A DNA stretch of 64,000 nucleotides from Sandarakinorhabdus sp. AAP62 (GCF_000331225.1 NZ_ANFY01000017.1:1-64000), one strand, 5' to 3'; counted from the stretch's first letter, positions 16,969 through 26,673 are shown. The notes: generated by a model from the sequence alone, not told the origin. A program made the numbers and translations.

Positions 16969-18209
16969 CAACGCCGTTCAAGCACAACCGGCAGCTTTCG
17001 GAAACCGTGCACGAAGCACTGCGCCACATATTCCGCTGCGCCGACCTGGCGCGGGAAAAGTTTGCGGGCCAGCAATTCCTCCAGCAGCACGGCAATCTGC
17101 AACTCGGCCAGCCGCGCGCCCACGCAGCGGTGGACGCCAAAGCCGAACGACAGGTGGCGGCGGGCATTGGCGCGGCTGATGTCAAAGCGCTCGGCATCGG
17201 GGAACACGCTCTCGTCGCGGTTGCCGCTGATGTACCAGACGACGATCTTGTCACCCTTCTTCACCGGCACGCCAGCGATATCGGCATCTTCCACCGCAGT
17301 GCGGCGCATGTGGGCCAGCGGCGTCTGCCAGCGCAGCACTTCGGAAATCGTGTTGCCGATCAGGGAATGATCGGCCTCCAGCCTGGCCCATTCGCCGTCA
17401 TAGCGGTTGAAGGCTTCGACCAGGCCCGACATGGAATTGCGCGTGGTGTCGTTGCCGCCGACGATCAGCAGGATATAATTCCCCGTGCGTTCCTGGAACG
17501 GCATGTCGCCCATGGCGTTGCTGTGTGCCATTGCGCTGATCAGGTCGCCGGTTGGCGGCTTGGCCTTGCGCTCGGCCATCAGCGCATCGAGCGCGTGGGT
17601 CATGTCGATCAGATGCTGCTGGCGGATATCCTTGGTCGCCGGATTGAGCGCCGCTTCGATGTCGCCACCCCAATCCGACCACAAGGTGAGATCGCGGCGC
17701 TTTTCCCATGGATAGTCGAACAGGATGGCGAGCATCCCCGTCGTCAATTCGATGGAAACGCGATCAACCCAATCAAATTCCTCACCAATCGGCAGGCTGT
17801 CGATCAACTCGCTGGTCCGCTTGCGCACCTCGATGGCCATGCGGGCGATTTCCGACGGGCCAAAGGCTGGTGCCACCACCCGGCGCTGGTCGCTGTGGCG
17901 TGGCCGGTCCATGGCGATGAACTGCGGCAGATTATATTCGCCAAACAGATCGACCACGGTGATGCCGCCGAATTCATGGCTGCTGGAAAAGATATCGGGC
18001 CGCGCCTCCACCGCCATGATGTCGGCATGGCTGCAGACCGACCAGAACGGGCCAAACGGGCTGTTGGCCTGGTGATGCACCGGGGCCTCGGCGCGCAGCC
18101 GCGCAAACACCGGCCGCCAACTGTCGTTGGCATAGAGCGTCGCATCCGACACATCGATCACGTCGAGCGGAACTTCAGACACATTGGTCGGAGCAATCGT
18201 CGCCATCAT
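16968..18209 (-). CDS. Cytochrome P450
   Basis: A soluble bacterial P450 of 413 residues. The oxygen-binding I-helix motif is GGNDTTRN (251-258), the K-helix ExxR pair is EVLRW (Glu290, Arg293), and the heme-binding loop is FGFGVHRCVGARLAEL with the thiolate ligand Cys362. The N-terminal half has the usual MDRPRHSDQRRVV segment. The substrate is unknown; the GGNDTTR type is common in monoterpene/alkyl/steroid-hydroxylating bacterial CYPs. No ferredoxin or reductase gene is adjacent, so redox partners must be elsewhere. Two consecutive ATG codons start the gene, preceded by GGGGAGGA. It leads a coupled operon with a cupin and an alpha/beta hydrolase. Confidence 0.95.
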   Translation of the reverse strand: MMATIAPTNVSEVPLDVIDVSDATLYANDSWRPVFARLRAEAPVHHQANSPFGPFWSVCSHADIMAVEARPDIFSSSHEFGGITVVDLFGEYNLPQFIAMDRPRHSDQRRVVAPAFGPSEIARMAIEVRKRTSELIDSLPIGEEFDWVDRVSIELTTGMLAILFDYPWEKRRDLTLWSDWGGDIEAALNPATKDIRQQHLIDMTHALDALMAERKAKPPTGDLISAMAHSNAMGDMPFQERTGNYILLIVGGNDTTRNSMSGLVEAFNRYDGEWARLEADHSLIGNTISEVLRWQTPLAHMRRTAVEDADIAGVPVKKGDKIVVWYISGNRDESVFPDAERFDISRANARRHLSFGFGVHRCVGARLAELQIAVLLEELLARKLFPRQVGAAEYVAQCFVHGFRKLPVVLERR

Positions 18210-18293
18210 ATCCTCCCCATTTCGAGCGCCGCCTGTTCACGGTCGTTGCTGCGATGCTACGATGGAATCATCACAACTGCGAGTCCCAGCGCG

Positions 18294-18728
18294 ATGGCCA
18301 TTCCCTCTCACAATAACCATGACGCCAGCATCGATCCCACCCGTGAACAGGTCCGCAATCTGCGCGACAATGGCCGTGACGGGCCGGTGGTGATGATGAA
18401 CCTGCTGAAGTTCCGCAAAACCGCCAACTATCCGCCCGAAGCCGGGATGGCGCCCTGCTCGGGGAAAGAAGCCTATGACCGATATCAGCACGCCTTCACC
18501 GTAGCGGTGGGTTCGGTGTCGCAAGCCGAAGTGCTCTATGATGGTCCGTGCGAACAGGTCTTCATCGGCCAGGCCGATACTGACGCCGCCGATTGGGACA
18601 AGTTGCTGCTGGTTCGCTATCCGACGCGCCAGCATTTCCTCAACATGATGGCCAACGACAGCTACCGGGATGCATTGGTGCATCGTTATGCCGGGTTGGA
18701 ACGAACCGTGTTGATCCAATGCGGATAA
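18294..18728 (+). CDS. DUF1330-like dimeric alpha/beta-barrel protein
   Basis: A 144-residue protein divergent from the P450 operon. It contains GPVVMMNLLKFRKTANYP, a hallmark of DUF1330/ferredoxin-like small proteins, then AYDRYQHAFTVAVGSV and a C-terminal LLLVRYPTRQHFLNMMANDSYRDALVHR, where the RYP block is characteristic. Such proteins are small cytoplasmic alpha+beta dimers of uncertain enzymatic function. The ATG at 18294 is 85 bp from the P450 start, so the promoters of both directions must lie in that gap. The divergent position hints at, but does not prove, a shared role. Confidence 0.8.
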   Translation: MAIPSHNNHDASIDPTREQVRNLRDNGRDGPVVMMNLLKFRKTANYPPEAGMAPCSGKEAYDRYQHAFTVAVGSVSQAEVLYDGPCEQVFIGQADTDAADWDKLLLVRYPTRQHFLNMMANDSYRDALVHRYAGLERTVLIQCG

Positions 18729-18751
18729 GGAAACTGCCGTTCACACCAGTG

Positions 18752-18779
18752 TTGCACCGCAGCGCCAGCGCGGTATGAA
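18752..18779 (+). promoter_or_regulatory. Candidate promoter for the sdh operon
   Basis: TTGCAC at 18752-18757, a 16-bp spacer, then TATGAA at 18774-18779, 75 bp before the sdhC start. Both boxes are partial matches to the housekeeping sigma consensus, so this is only a candidate. Confidence 0.3.
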
Positions 18780-18854
18780 GGCGGGCATCACAGACCGAAC
18801 GCTGCGCCAGCCGCAAGGCAGGGCAGCGAAAGGGGCCAGAAAAAAGGGCAAATA

Positions 18855-19265
18855 ATGGCTTCTCGACCAACAGCACCGGCGCCGCGCCCGCTCTCGCCGC
18901 ACCTGACCATCTGGAAATGGCGGGTGCACATGGCGGTCTCCATCATGCACCGCGTTACCGGCCATGCGCTGGCCTTTGGCGCCGTGGTGATCTTTGCCTG
19001 GTGGTTGGCGGCGCTGGCCAGCGGGCCGGCCTATTATCGCCTGTTCCAGGATATCGTCTTCTCGCCGCTGGGCGTGGTGGTCGGTTTCGGCCTGACCTGG
19101 GCGATGTTCCAGCACATGGGCAGCGGCATCCGTCACTTCATCATGGATTCGGGTGAAGGCTTTGATCTGGCCACCTCGCGCCGCATGGCGATGCTGACCT
19201 TCGCATTTTCGGTGCTGGCCACGCTGGCGTTCTGGGCATTCGTGTTGCTCGGCAGGGGGTATTGA
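18855..19265 (+). CDS. sdhC: Succinate dehydrogenase cytochrome b556 subunit
   Basis: A membrane anchor subunit of complex II, 136 residues with three transmembrane helices. The family signature RPLSPHLTIW (residues 11-20) is followed by SIMHRVTGHALAFG, whose His-Arg lies near the quinone and heme b site, and by HMGSGIRHFIMDSG with the axial heme His. It carries electrons from the SdhB Fe-S clusters to ubiquinone in the inner membrane. It is followed after 2 bp by sdhD. The ATG at 18855 is preceded by an A-rich stretch and GGG. Confidence 0.96.
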   Translation: MASRPTAPAPRPLSPHLTIWKWRVHMAVSIMHRVTGHALAFGAVVIFAWWLAALASGPAYYRLFQDIVFSPLGVVVGFGLTWAMFQHMGSGIRHFIMDSGEGFDLATSRRMAMLTFAFSVLATLAFWAFVLLGRGY

Positions 19266-19267
19266 TC

Positions 19268-19651
19268 ATGGGCAACGGAACGCAACTCGGCCGGGTGCGC
19301 GGTCTTGGCGCCGGCGGCGGCGCGGTCGTGCATCATTGGTGGTTGCAGCGCGTGACGGCGGTGGCCAGCCTGTTCCTGGTGCTGTGGTTCGTCTTCAGCC
19401 TCGCCCGGCTGCCCAGCCTGGATTATGCCAGCACCGTGATGTGGCTGCGCCAGCCGCTGGTGGCCGTGCCGATGTGCCTGCTGGTGGTCAGCGTTTTCTG
19501 GCACTTCCGTCTCGGGGTGCAGGTCATGCTGGAAGATTATCTGCATGGGTCAAAGCGCGTCATCGCCATGCTGGCCCTCAACTTCTACACCTTTGCTCTT
19601 GCAGCCTTGGCACTGTTTTCGGTGCTCAAGGTCGCCCTGTCTGCCGGTTGA
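19268..19651 (+). CDS. sdhD: Succinate dehydrogenase hydrophobic membrane anchor subunit
   Basis: The 127-residue second anchor of complex II has three predicted helices. It begins with a Gly-rich segment, then VVHHWWLQRVTAVASLFLVLW, where the H-W-x-x-Q-R-x-T-A block is typical of alphaproteobacterial SdhD. HFRLGVQVMLEDYLHG follows, with the helix II His and the DY pair near the quinone site. The ATG at 19268 lies 2 bp past the sdhC stop. The stop is followed within 12 bp by the sdhA start. Confidence 0.94.
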   Translation: MGNGTQLGRVRGLGAGGGAVVHHWWLQRVTAVASLFLVLWFVFSLARLPSLDYASTVMWLRQPLVAVPMCLLVVSVFWHFRLGVQVMLEDYLHGSKRVIAMLALNFYTFALAALALFSVLKVALSAG

Positions 19652-19663
19652 TTGGAAGCTCAA

Positions 19664-21451
19664 GTGCCTGAAGCCTATCAGATCATCGATCACGTGTATG
19701 ATGCCGTCGTGGTGGGGGCCGGTGGTTCCGGCCTGCGCGCGGCCATGGGGATTGCCGAAGCCGGACTGAAAACCGCCTGCATCACCAAGGTTTTCCCCAC
19801 CCGCAGCCACACGGTGGCAGCACAGGGCGGCATCGCGGCTGCGCTGGGCAACATGGGCCCGGATCACTGGACCTGGCACATGTATGATACGGTCAAGGGC
19901 AGCGACTGGCTTGGCGATCAGGACGCCATCGAATATCTCTGCAAGGAAGCACCGGCCGCCGTTTACGAGCTGGAGCATTTCGGCGTGCCGTTCAGCCGCA
20001 CCGAAGCCGGCCGCATCTATCAGCGCCCATTCGGCGGCATGATGCAGAACATGGGCAATGGCCCGCCGGCCCAGCGCACCTGCGCTGCCGCCGATCGCAC
20101 CGGCCACGCCATGCTGCACGCGCTCTATCAGCAGAGCCTGAAGTACAGCACGGATTTCTACATCGAATATTTCGCCATCGATCTCATCATGGTGAACGGC
20201 GAGTGCAAGGGCGTCATCGCCATCAACATGGAAGATGGCAGCATCCACCGTTTCCGCAGCCATCAGACGGTGCTGGCCACCGGCGGTTATGGCCGCTGCT
20301 ATTTCTCCGCCACCTCGGCCCACACCTCCACCGGGGACGGCGGTGGCATGGCAATCCGCGCTGGTGTTGCCATGCAGGACATGGAGTTCGTGCAGTTCCA
20401 CCCCACCGGCATCTATGGCGCCGGCGTGCTGATCACCGAAGGCGCACGCGGGGAGGGTGGTTACCTGACCAACAGCGCTGGCGAGCGCTTCATGGAACGC
20501 TATGCCCCGTCGGCCAAGGACCTCGCCAGCCGCGACGTGGTTTCACGTTCGATGGCGATGGAAATCCGCGAAGGCCGCGGAGTCGGTGCCGAAGGCGATC
20601 ATATCCACCTGCACCTCAATCACATCGATTCCGCCGTGCTGGCCCAGCGCCTGCCCGGCATCAGCGAAACCGCCAAGGTGTTTGCCGGGGTGGACGTGAC
20701 CAAGGCGCCGATCCCGGTGGTGCCGACCGTGCACTACAACATGGGTGGCATCCCGACCAATTATCACGGCGAAGTCGTCACCCTGAAGGATGGCAACCCC
20801 GATAGCGTGGTGCCCGGCCTGTTCGCCGTGGGCGAGGCCGCCTGCGTGTCGGTGCATGGTGCCAACCGCCTCGGCTCCAACAGCCTCATCGATCTGGTCG
20901 TGTTCGGCCGCGCCACCGCGCACCGGGTCGCCGCCATCCAGAAGGCCAACGCCGGCCACGCCGCGCTGCCCAAGGACAATGCCGATTTCGCGCTCGGCCG
21001 CCTCGATGGTTTCCGCCATGCCAAGGGTGGTTCCACCACCGCCGAAGTGCGGCTGGCCATGCAGAAGACGATGCAGTCCAATGCTGGCGTGTTCCGCACC
21101 AGCGAGATCCTTGATGAAGGCGTGCGCAAGATCGACGCCGTCTATCAGCGCATGGCCGATATAGGCACCACCGATCGTTCGATGGTGTTCAACACCGATC
21201 TCATCGAGACACTGGAGCTCGACAACATGATCGGCCAGGCCGTGCTCACCATGCACATGGCCCAATCACGCCACGAAAGCCGCGGCGCCCACATGCACGA
21301 GGATTTCCCGAGCCGGGATGACGATACGTGGATGGTGCATTCGCTGGGCTGGTTCCGCGATGGCTCGGTCGAACTCGCCAAGCGCCCGGTGCACACCTAC
21401 ACGCTGTCGGATGATATCGAGTATATCAAGCCCAAGGCGCGGACGTACTGA
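19664..21451 (+). CDS. sdhA: Succinate dehydrogenase flavoprotein subunit
   Basis: The catalytic subunit of complex II oxidises succinate to fumarate using covalently bound FAD. The 595-residue protein has [10 protein letters not shown] for FAD, the flavin-linking His in [18 protein letters not shown], the substrate-site [15 protein letters not shown] and the C-terminal [16 protein letters not shown] region. A GTG at 19664 preceded by GGAAG is taken as the start. A TTG at 19652, directly after the sdhD stop, would add four residues but has no ribosome site. The usual sdhA-sdhB adjacency is broken here by an unrelated gene at 21468-22589. Confidence 0.96.
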   Translation: MPEAYQIIDHVYDAVVVGAGGSGLRAAMGIAEAGLKTACITKVFPTRSHTVAAQGGIAAALGNMGPDHWTWHMYDTVKGSDWLGDQDAIEYLCKEAPAAVYELEHFGVPFSRTEAGRIYQRPFGGMMQNMGNGPPAQRTCAAADRTGHAMLHALYQQSLKYSTDFYIEYFAIDLIMVNGECKGVIAINMEDGSIHRFRSHQTVLATGGYGRCYFSATSAHTSTGDGGGMAIRAGVAMQDMEFVQFHPTGIYGAGVLITEGARGEGGYLTNSAGERFMERYAPSAKDLASRDVVSRSMAMEIREGRGVGAEGDHIHLHLNHIDSAVLAQRLPGISETAKVFAGVDVTKAPIPVVPTVHYNMGGIPTNYHGEVVTLKDGNPDSVVPGLFAVGEAACVSVHGANRLGSNSLIDLVVFGRATAHRVAAIQKANAGHAALPKDNADFALGRLDGFRHAKGGSTTAEVRLAMQKTMQSNAGVFRTSEILDEGVRKIDAVYQRMADIGTTDRSMVFNTDLIETLELDNMIGQAVLTMHMAQSRHESRGAHMHEDFPSRDDDTWMVHSLGWFRDGSVELAKRPVHTYTLSDDIEYIKPKARTY

Positions 21452-21467
21452 GTGCGGATAAGCTAGG

Positions 21468-22589
21468 GTGGCAACCGGCAACCTTTATCAGATAGATTCT
21501 GCCGGGAATCTCAGGCGTATGTCTCCGTCTGCTCCTTCTAGTGAAGACGTGATGCAGGATCTGGTTGCCCGTTTTCCTGATCTCATTTCTGAGGCGGTCG
21601 GAGAATTGCTGCTGGTAAAGCGTGAGCAGCCGGTAGCGGATAGCCATGATGGTTCAGGTCGCTGGTCAATCGATCACCTGTTTGTGACGCGTGAAGCTGT
21701 GCCAGTTCTGGTTGAATTGAAGAGGGCCGTTGATACCCGTTTGCGTCGCGAGGTCGTGGGTCAGATGCTGGACTATGCAGCGAATGCCTCGGCCTATTGG
21801 CAGTCATCAGCGTTGGCCGAATCTTTTGCGGCAACCACTCGCGCGGCCAACAAAGATCCGGATGCGGTTCTGGCTGAATTCGTTGGAACAGGAGATGTTT
21901 CTGGTTTTTGGGAGCAATTGGGAAGCAACCTGCGGGCTGGCCGTATGAAGTTGCTGTTCGTCGCGGATGTGATTCCCCGTGAGTTGGCTCGAATTGTCGA
22001 GTTTATGAACGACCAAATGGAAGCCGACGTTAGGGCTATTGAACTTCGGTGGTTCTCCGGTGACGAAGGGCACATGACATTAAGTCCCCGGGTCATCGGT
22101 GAAACCGAGCGCTCAGCTGCTGCAAAGACCTCAAGAAGGGGCACATTGCCTCCTGCTAGTATTGATGATTGGGTTGCAAGCAAGATCGCGCCGTTCGGCG
22201 CGGAACAAGTTACTGCTTCAACGATATTCCGCGGGCTGATCGAGCAAGCTGGCGGAAGCCTGGGTATCCCAGCCACTCAAGGTTCGATTTACGGGTGCTT
22301 CAAGAGCGCAGACGGGCGTAAATTTTATCCGTTTCACTTCTGGCCGGCCAAGGTGCCCACGATCTCGCTAAGCCTGACCTATTTGGCGAACCATCCCGCC
22401 TTCGCCGACGAGCGGGTAAGGCAAACATTATACAATGAGGCAGTGGCAGCGATTGGGCCATTGTCGTCAAAAAATATTAAAGGGTTTCCAGCTTTTGAGG
22501 CAACTAGACTGCTTGACCCGAATCTTGCAAAGCGTTTTGCCGGACTTGTAAACAAGATGCTGGAGATTGCGCATGCTGCGGTGTCCTAG
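21468..22589 (+). CDS. PD-(D/E)XK nuclease-like protein inserted in the sdh operon
   Basis: I do not recognise a named family for the whole 373-residue protein. The N-terminal part resembles the PD-(D/E)XK fold: an opening LYQIDSAGNLRRM, a helix SEDVMQDLVARFPDLI, then WSIDHLFV (Asp69), VPVLVELKRA (Glu83 and Lys85) and REVVGQMLDYAANASAYW (Gln99), the usual D...ExK...Q...Y order. The remainder includes an RAGRMKLLFVADVIP strand and a C-terminal alpha/beta part (FRGLIEQAGGSLGIP, KFYPFHFWPAKVPTISLSL). Two 60-base lines counted by hand have 53-55% G+C against about 72% in a line of sdhA, and codon use is much less GC-biased. The GTG at 21468 lies 17 bp past sdhA. Probably a horizontally acquired gene; nuclease activity is an inference. 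Confidence 0.7.
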   Translation: MATGNLYQIDSAGNLRRMSPSAPSSEDVMQDLVARFPDLISEAVGELLLVKREQPVADSHDGSGRWSIDHLFVTREAVPVLVELKRAVDTRLRREVVGQMLDYAANASAYWQSSALAESFAATTRAANKDPDAVLAEFVGTGDVSGFWEQLGSNLRAGRMKLLFVADVIPRELARIVEFMNDQMEADVRAIELRWFSGDEGHMTLSPRVIGETERSAAAKTSRRGTLPPASIDDWVASKIAPFGAEQVTASTIFRGLIEQAGGSLGIPATQGSIYGCFKSADGRKFYPFHFWPAKVPTISLSLTYLANHPAFADERVRQTLYNEAVAAIGPLSSKNIKGFPAFEATRLLDPNLAKRFAGLVNKMLEIAHAAVS

Positions 22590-22674
22590 CGTGACTATAG
22601 AGATCTGCGAATGTGCATTTTTGGCGTGGGTGGCTGTTGCCTGTCACGCAAGCAAGACCTAGTTGGGATAGATC

Positions 22675-23460
22675 ATGGCTGAATTTTCCCTCCCGCCGAA
22701 CAGCGTCATCAAGGCGACCGGCAAGACCTATCCGGCACCGGCCGGTGCCGCGCGAACCAAGGCGTTCAAGATCTACCGCTGGAATCCGGACGACGGGGAA
22801 AACCCGCGTTACGACACCTACAGCCTTGATCTCGATGCCACCGGGCCGATGGTTCTGGATGCGCTGATCAAGATCAAGAACGAGGTCGATCCCACGCTCA
22901 CCTTCCGCCGCTCGTGCCGGGAAGGGATTTGCGGATCGTGCTCGATGAACATCGACGGAAGCAACACGCTGGCTTGCACCAAGCCGATCGAGGAGGTGAA
23001 GGGCGAGGTGGTGATCACGCCGCTGCCGCACATGGAGGTGATCAAGGACCTTGTCCCTGATTTCAAGCATTTCTATGCGCAATATGCCTCGATCAAGCCC
23101 TGGCTGCAGACCGTCACTGCAGCGCCATCGGGTGAGGAACGGTTGCAGTCGCCTGAGCAGCGCGAGCAGCTGGACGGGCTGTACGAGTGCATCCTGTGCG
23201 CCTGCTGCTCCACTGCCTGCCCATCCTATTGGTGGAACAGCGACAAGTTCCTGGGCCCCGCCATCCTGTTGCAGGCCTATCGCTGGCTGGCCGACAGCCG
23301 CGACGAGATGACCGGTGAACGCCTGGATGCGCTGGAAGATCCGTTCCGCGTCTATCGCTGCCACACCATCATGAACTGCTCCAACGTCTGCCCCAAGGGC
23401 CTGAACCCGGCCAAGGCGATTGCGGACATCAAGCTGATGATGCTGGAACGCGCCGGTTAA
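22675..23460 (+). CDS. sdhB: Succinate dehydrogenase iron-sulfur subunit
   Basis: The 261-residue electron transfer subunit of complex II carries all three cluster motifs. The [2Fe-2S] site is [15 protein letters not shown] plus a later Cys in NTLACTKP. The [4Fe-4S] and [3Fe-4S] sites use [17 protein letters not shown] and [17 protein letters not shown]. The C-terminus is alphaproteobacterial in type. It is separated from sdhA by 1.2 kb that contains an unrelated gene, leaving an 85-bp gap before its own ATG at 22675. Balanced expression with sdhCDA would therefore need read-through or a promoter within the insert. Confidence 0.97.
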   Translation: MAEFSLPPNSVIKATGKTYPAPAGAARTKAFKIYRWNPDDGENPRYDTYSLDLDATGPMVLDALIKIKNEVDPTLTFRRSCREGICGSCSMNIDGSNTLACTKPIEEVKGEVVITPLPHMEVIKDLVPDFKHFYAQYASIKPWLQTVTAAPSGEERLQSPEQREQLDGLYECILCACCSTACPSYWWNSDKFLGPAILLQAYRWLADSRDEMTGERLDALEDPFRVYRCHTIMNCSNVCPKGLNPAKAIADIKLMMLERAG

Positions 23461-23471
23461 AGGAAAAGTCC

Positions 23472-24896
23472 ATGGACGACACGGCGCTGTGCGAACTTTC
23501 GGCCAGCGCCGCTGTCGCGCTGATGGCCTCTGGCGAATTGACCGCCGAAGACTATGCGACCGCGCTGCTGGCGCGCTGCGGGCAGGGGGCGCATCTCAAT
23601 GCCTTCATCAGCCTTGATGTGAGCCAAGTGCTGGAACAGGCCCGCGCTGCCGATGCCCACCGTGCGGCCGGCAGGCCGCTCGGGCTGCTGCACGGGCTGC
23701 CGGTTCCGGTGAAGGACAGCGTCAACACCAGGGATTACCCCACCACCGGCGGCACCAATGCCCTGCGCGAATTCCGCCCCGCCACCGATGCCGCCTGTGT
23801 GGCGCTGCTGCGCGAGGCTGGCGCCATCGTGCTGGGCAAGACCAATCTGCACGAACTCTCTTTTGGCTGGACCAGCACGAACACCGCCTTTGGCGCAGTC
23901 CGCAACCCGCACGACCCCACCCGCATTCCCGGCGGCAGCTCGGGCGGCACGGCGGCAGCGGTGGCCGCCGGCATGGCGCCGTTGGGTGTGGCGGAAGACA
24001 CCGGCGGTTCGATCCGGGTGCCGGCGGCGCTGTGCGGACTGTTTGGCTTCCGGCCCACGACGGGCCGCTATCCCAGTACGGGCGTGGTGCCGATGACGGC
24101 GCTGTTCGATCAGGTCGGTCCGCACGCGCGCTGCATGGATGATATCATGCTGTTCGACGCGGTGATGACGGGTGACGCGTCCTCGATCGCGCCGGCCCTA
24201 TTAGCCGGGCTGCGGATTGGCCTGTGCCGGGACTTCCATTTTGCCGGCCTTGATGCCGGTGTGGCCGCGGCAGTCGAGGACGCCATTGCCCGTCTGCAAG
24301 CCGCCGGTGTGGTGATGGTGGATGTGGAACTGCCCGGCCTCGCGGCGTTGACCGATGCCGCCTGTATGCCGATTCTGTTCCACGACACGCTGCCGTCTCT
24401 TGCTGACTATCTGGCCATGCACGACGCGCCGGTGAGCCTTGCCGAGGTGCAGGCGCAGGTGGCCAGCCCAGATGTACAGGCCGCGCTCAGCCTGTGTGCG
24501 CAGTTCAACGATGGGCCAGACACGGGCTATGTCACTGCGCGCGATATGCATCGCCCAGCCTTGCAGCGCCTGCTGGCTGCCTGCTTTGTCGAGCATGACA
24601 TCGCCGCCCTGCTGTTCCCGACCACCATGGTGACGGCGACGCCGATCGGTTCAGACTCCATGGTGACCATCAACGGCGTCGATGTGCCCTTCGCCACCGC
24701 CATTGGCCGCAACATCCTCCCCGGCAGCACGGCGGGCCTGCCCGGCCTGGTCATGCCCTGTGGTCGCACCGGCGGCCTGCCGGTGAGTATCGAGCTTGAT
24801 GGACCGGCCGGCAGCGACCGGCAATTGCTGGCCATCGGCATGGCCGTTGCGGCGCTCTTTCCCACTGTCACAGCAGCTTCGCTTGCCGGGTCTTGA
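23472..24896 (+). CDS. Amidase signature family protein (indoleacetamide hydrolase-like)
   Basis: The 474-residue protein has the complete amidase signature catalytic set: Lys81 in PVPVKDSVNT, Ser156 in GGSSGGTAAAVAAG and Ser180 in EDTGGSIRVPAALCG. The arrangement and length resemble IaaH-type amidases, which release indole-3-acetate or other acids from amides. The motif is shared with GatA, but the protein lacks GatA context and C-terminal features. The substrate is unknown. The ATG at 23472 follows the sdhB stop by 11 bp, with AGGAAAAG as ribosome site, so it is probably transcribed with sdhB although the functional link is unclear. Confidence 0.88.
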   Translation: MDDTALCELSASAAVALMASGELTAEDYATALLARCGQGAHLNAFISLDVSQVLEQARAADAHRAAGRPLGLLHGLPVPVKDSVNTRDYPTTGGTNALREFRPATDAACVALLREAGAIVLGKTNLHELSFGWTSTNTAFGAVRNPHDPTRIPGGSSGGTAAAVAAGMAPLGVAEDTGGSIRVPAALCGLFGFRPTTGRYPSTGVVPMTALFDQVGPHARCMDDIMLFDAVMTGDASSIAPALLAGLRIGLCRDFHFAGLDAGVAAAVEDAIARLQAAGVVMVDVELPGLAALTDAACMPILFHDTLPSLADYLAMHDAPVSLAEVQAQVASPDVQAALSLCAQFNDGPDTGYVTARDMHRPALQRLLAACFVEHDIAALLFPTTMVTATPIGSDSMVTINGVDVPFATAIGRNILPGSTAGLPGLVMPCGRTGGLPVSIELDGPAGSDRQLLAIGMAVAALFPTVTAASLAGS

Positions 24897-25006
24897 TGGC
24901 TTTGATAGGTTGCCGCCGCAACGCCAGCTGTCGCTGGCCGTAAATGTGGCATGATGGGTGGGACTGTGCAGCAGATCGTTAGCCGATGGACCGGGCAGGT
25001 GAACGC

Positions 25007-26641
25007 ATGAGCGCTGTCACCTTCTCGACCCGCGCCGCGATGGACCGCAAATCAGCGCGCATCCTGCCGCAATATAACAGCCTGCATCATCGCACCTGGT
25101 GGAAATTTGCCACTGTGGCCTTTGTGGCGCTGGCGCTGTTCCTCACCATGTACACCGGCTTTCTGGTCGCCATCGGCGGCACCTTGGCCTTCCGTTTTGT
25201 CGGCTTTCCGATCTTGGTGATGGCTGGGGTCAGCCTGTGGATGCTGCCAGATGTGGACAAGGCCGACAACCCGCCGTTCTACAAGCTGTTGACAATCTAC
25301 ATGTTCCTGATGGTCGCCTGGCCGTCCTATGTGGCCATTGCCATCCCCGGCTTGCCCTGGGTGACACCACCGCGACTGGTGCTGGGCGTGCTGCTGATCG
25401 CCATGCTCACCCATTTCCCGCAGATCGCCGAAGCGCGACGCAAGGTGGTTGGGCTGCTGGGTTATGATCCGCTGGCGTTCAAGCTTTATGGTCTGTTCCT
25501 GCTGATGCAGGTGGTTGTGCTGCCGCTGGCACCGTCCCCGATCGACGTGTTCAGCTATGAGATGATGCAGGGCGTGCTCGACAGTTCGGCCATGGTGGCG
25601 GCCGCATGGTGCTTTGCGGATGTGAAGAAGATTCCGCGGCTGATGCGGTTGGTCGTGCTGGCCGGCATCTTGAGCATGCTGATCACTGTCCTGGAAAACT
25701 ACCTGCAACGGCCGCCGTGGTTTGGCTATATCCCAAGTTTCTTCCGCATCGATCCGGTGCTGTATGAAACCTATGTGTCGCCGCAGGCGCGCATTGGCGA
25801 TGGCCGGTATCGCATTCGCGCTACCTTTGGCATCGTGCTGTATTACGCCCAGTATCTTGGCCTGATCCTGCCGCCATTGCTCTATGAAATGTTCAAGTCC
25901 AAGGGCTGGAAGCGGGTGCTGGCGCTGGCGCTGATCCCGCTGATCCTGCAGACCGTGTGGTTCATCAATGCCCGAACGGCAACCATTGCACTGCTGGTGT
26001 CACTGTTCAGCTTTGCCGGCCTTATGATGGTGCGGCAACTGTTCTTCCGGCCGCGGGGCGATGGCCTGAAGCCAGGTATCATGGTGGCCCTGGTTCTGCT
26101 GGGCGTTGCCATGCTGGGCGGCGCCATCGCCACCAGCCATCGGGCCCGCATGTACACCATCGGTGGTTCGCAACATGCCGGCAGCAATGCAGTGCGTGAC
26201 GCGCAATGGGCCGGCGCCTGGCGGGCGGTTGGCCGAAATCCGATCGGTGTCGGCCTGGGGACGCCGCTGCCCGATGTGGGGCTCGCCAATGCCAAGGGCG
26301 TGGTCATTGTCGATAGCTATTGGATCAACCTGCTCGTGGGGGTTGGACCGCTCGGCTTCATCGGCTTCATGGGCTGTCTGGCCCGCATTGCCTGGCTTGG
26401 AGGCATGACATTCCTGCGCGCAAAGGATGATCTGGAGGAATGGGGTGGTGTGCTGGCCGTTTCGCTGCTGAACTTCATCATCTCGGCCTATGTCATCAGC
26501 TTTGCCGATAATAACTACCTGGTGTTCACGCTGGCTGTGGCCATTCTCGCTCTGCATCGGCACCAGGCGAAGCGCATCGCTGCGGAACCCAAGGCCGAGC
26601 GGGCGCTGCCGTCGCCGTCAACAGCGCTGGTTCGGCGTTAG
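25007..26641 (+). CDS. O-antigen ligase/polymerase-like membrane protein
   Basis: The 544-residue polytopic protein has about eleven hydrophobic segments and a large loop (YVSPQARIGDGRYRIRATFG) before a segment with NARTATIALLVSLFSF. A second periplasmic loop follows with RDAQWAGAWRAVGRNPIGVGLG, a pattern seen in Wzy/WaaL family proteins (RxxxW, NP-x-G-x-G). It probably polymerises or ligates polysaccharide chains at the periplasmic face. The ATG at 25007 has an AGGTGA ribosome site at good spacing, unlike the ATG at 24986. The neighbours are a beta-helix protein and a glycosyltransferase, so this is a small surface-polysaccharide group. Confidence 0.75.
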   Translation: MSAVTFSTRAAMDRKSARILPQYNSLHHRTWWKFATVAFVALALFLTMYTGFLVAIGGTLAFRFVGFPILVMAGVSLWMLPDVDKADNPPFYKLLTIYMFLMVAWPSYVAIAIPGLPWVTPPRLVLGVLLIAMLTHFPQIAEARRKVVGLLGYDPLAFKLYGLFLLMQVVVLPLAPSPIDVFSYEMMQGVLDSSAMVAAAWCFADVKKIPRLMRLVVLAGILSMLITVLENYLQRPPWFGYIPSFFRIDPVLYETYVSPQARIGDGRYRIRATFGIVLYYAQYLGLILPPLLYEMFKSKGWKRVLALALIPLILQTVWFINARTATIALLVSLFSFAGLMMVRQLFFRPRGDGLKPGIMVALVLLGVAMLGGAIATSHRARMYTIGGSQHAGSNAVRDAQWAGAWRAVGRNPIGVGLGTPLPDVGLANAKGVVIVDSYWINLLVGVGPLGFIGFMGCLARIAWLGGMTFLRAKDDLEEWGGVLAVSLLNFIISAYVISFADNNYLVFTLAVAILALHRHQAKRIAAEPKAERALPSPSTALVRR

Positions 26642-26673
26642 GCTTTACGTGCGCCGAACCGCCTGCTGTCGGT

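Noticed and set aside
21451-22675. Target-site duplication or inverted repeats flanking the gene inside the sdh operon
   Set aside because: I looked for matching ends around 21452-21470 and 22590-22674 and found no convincing repeat, so no mobile element is called.
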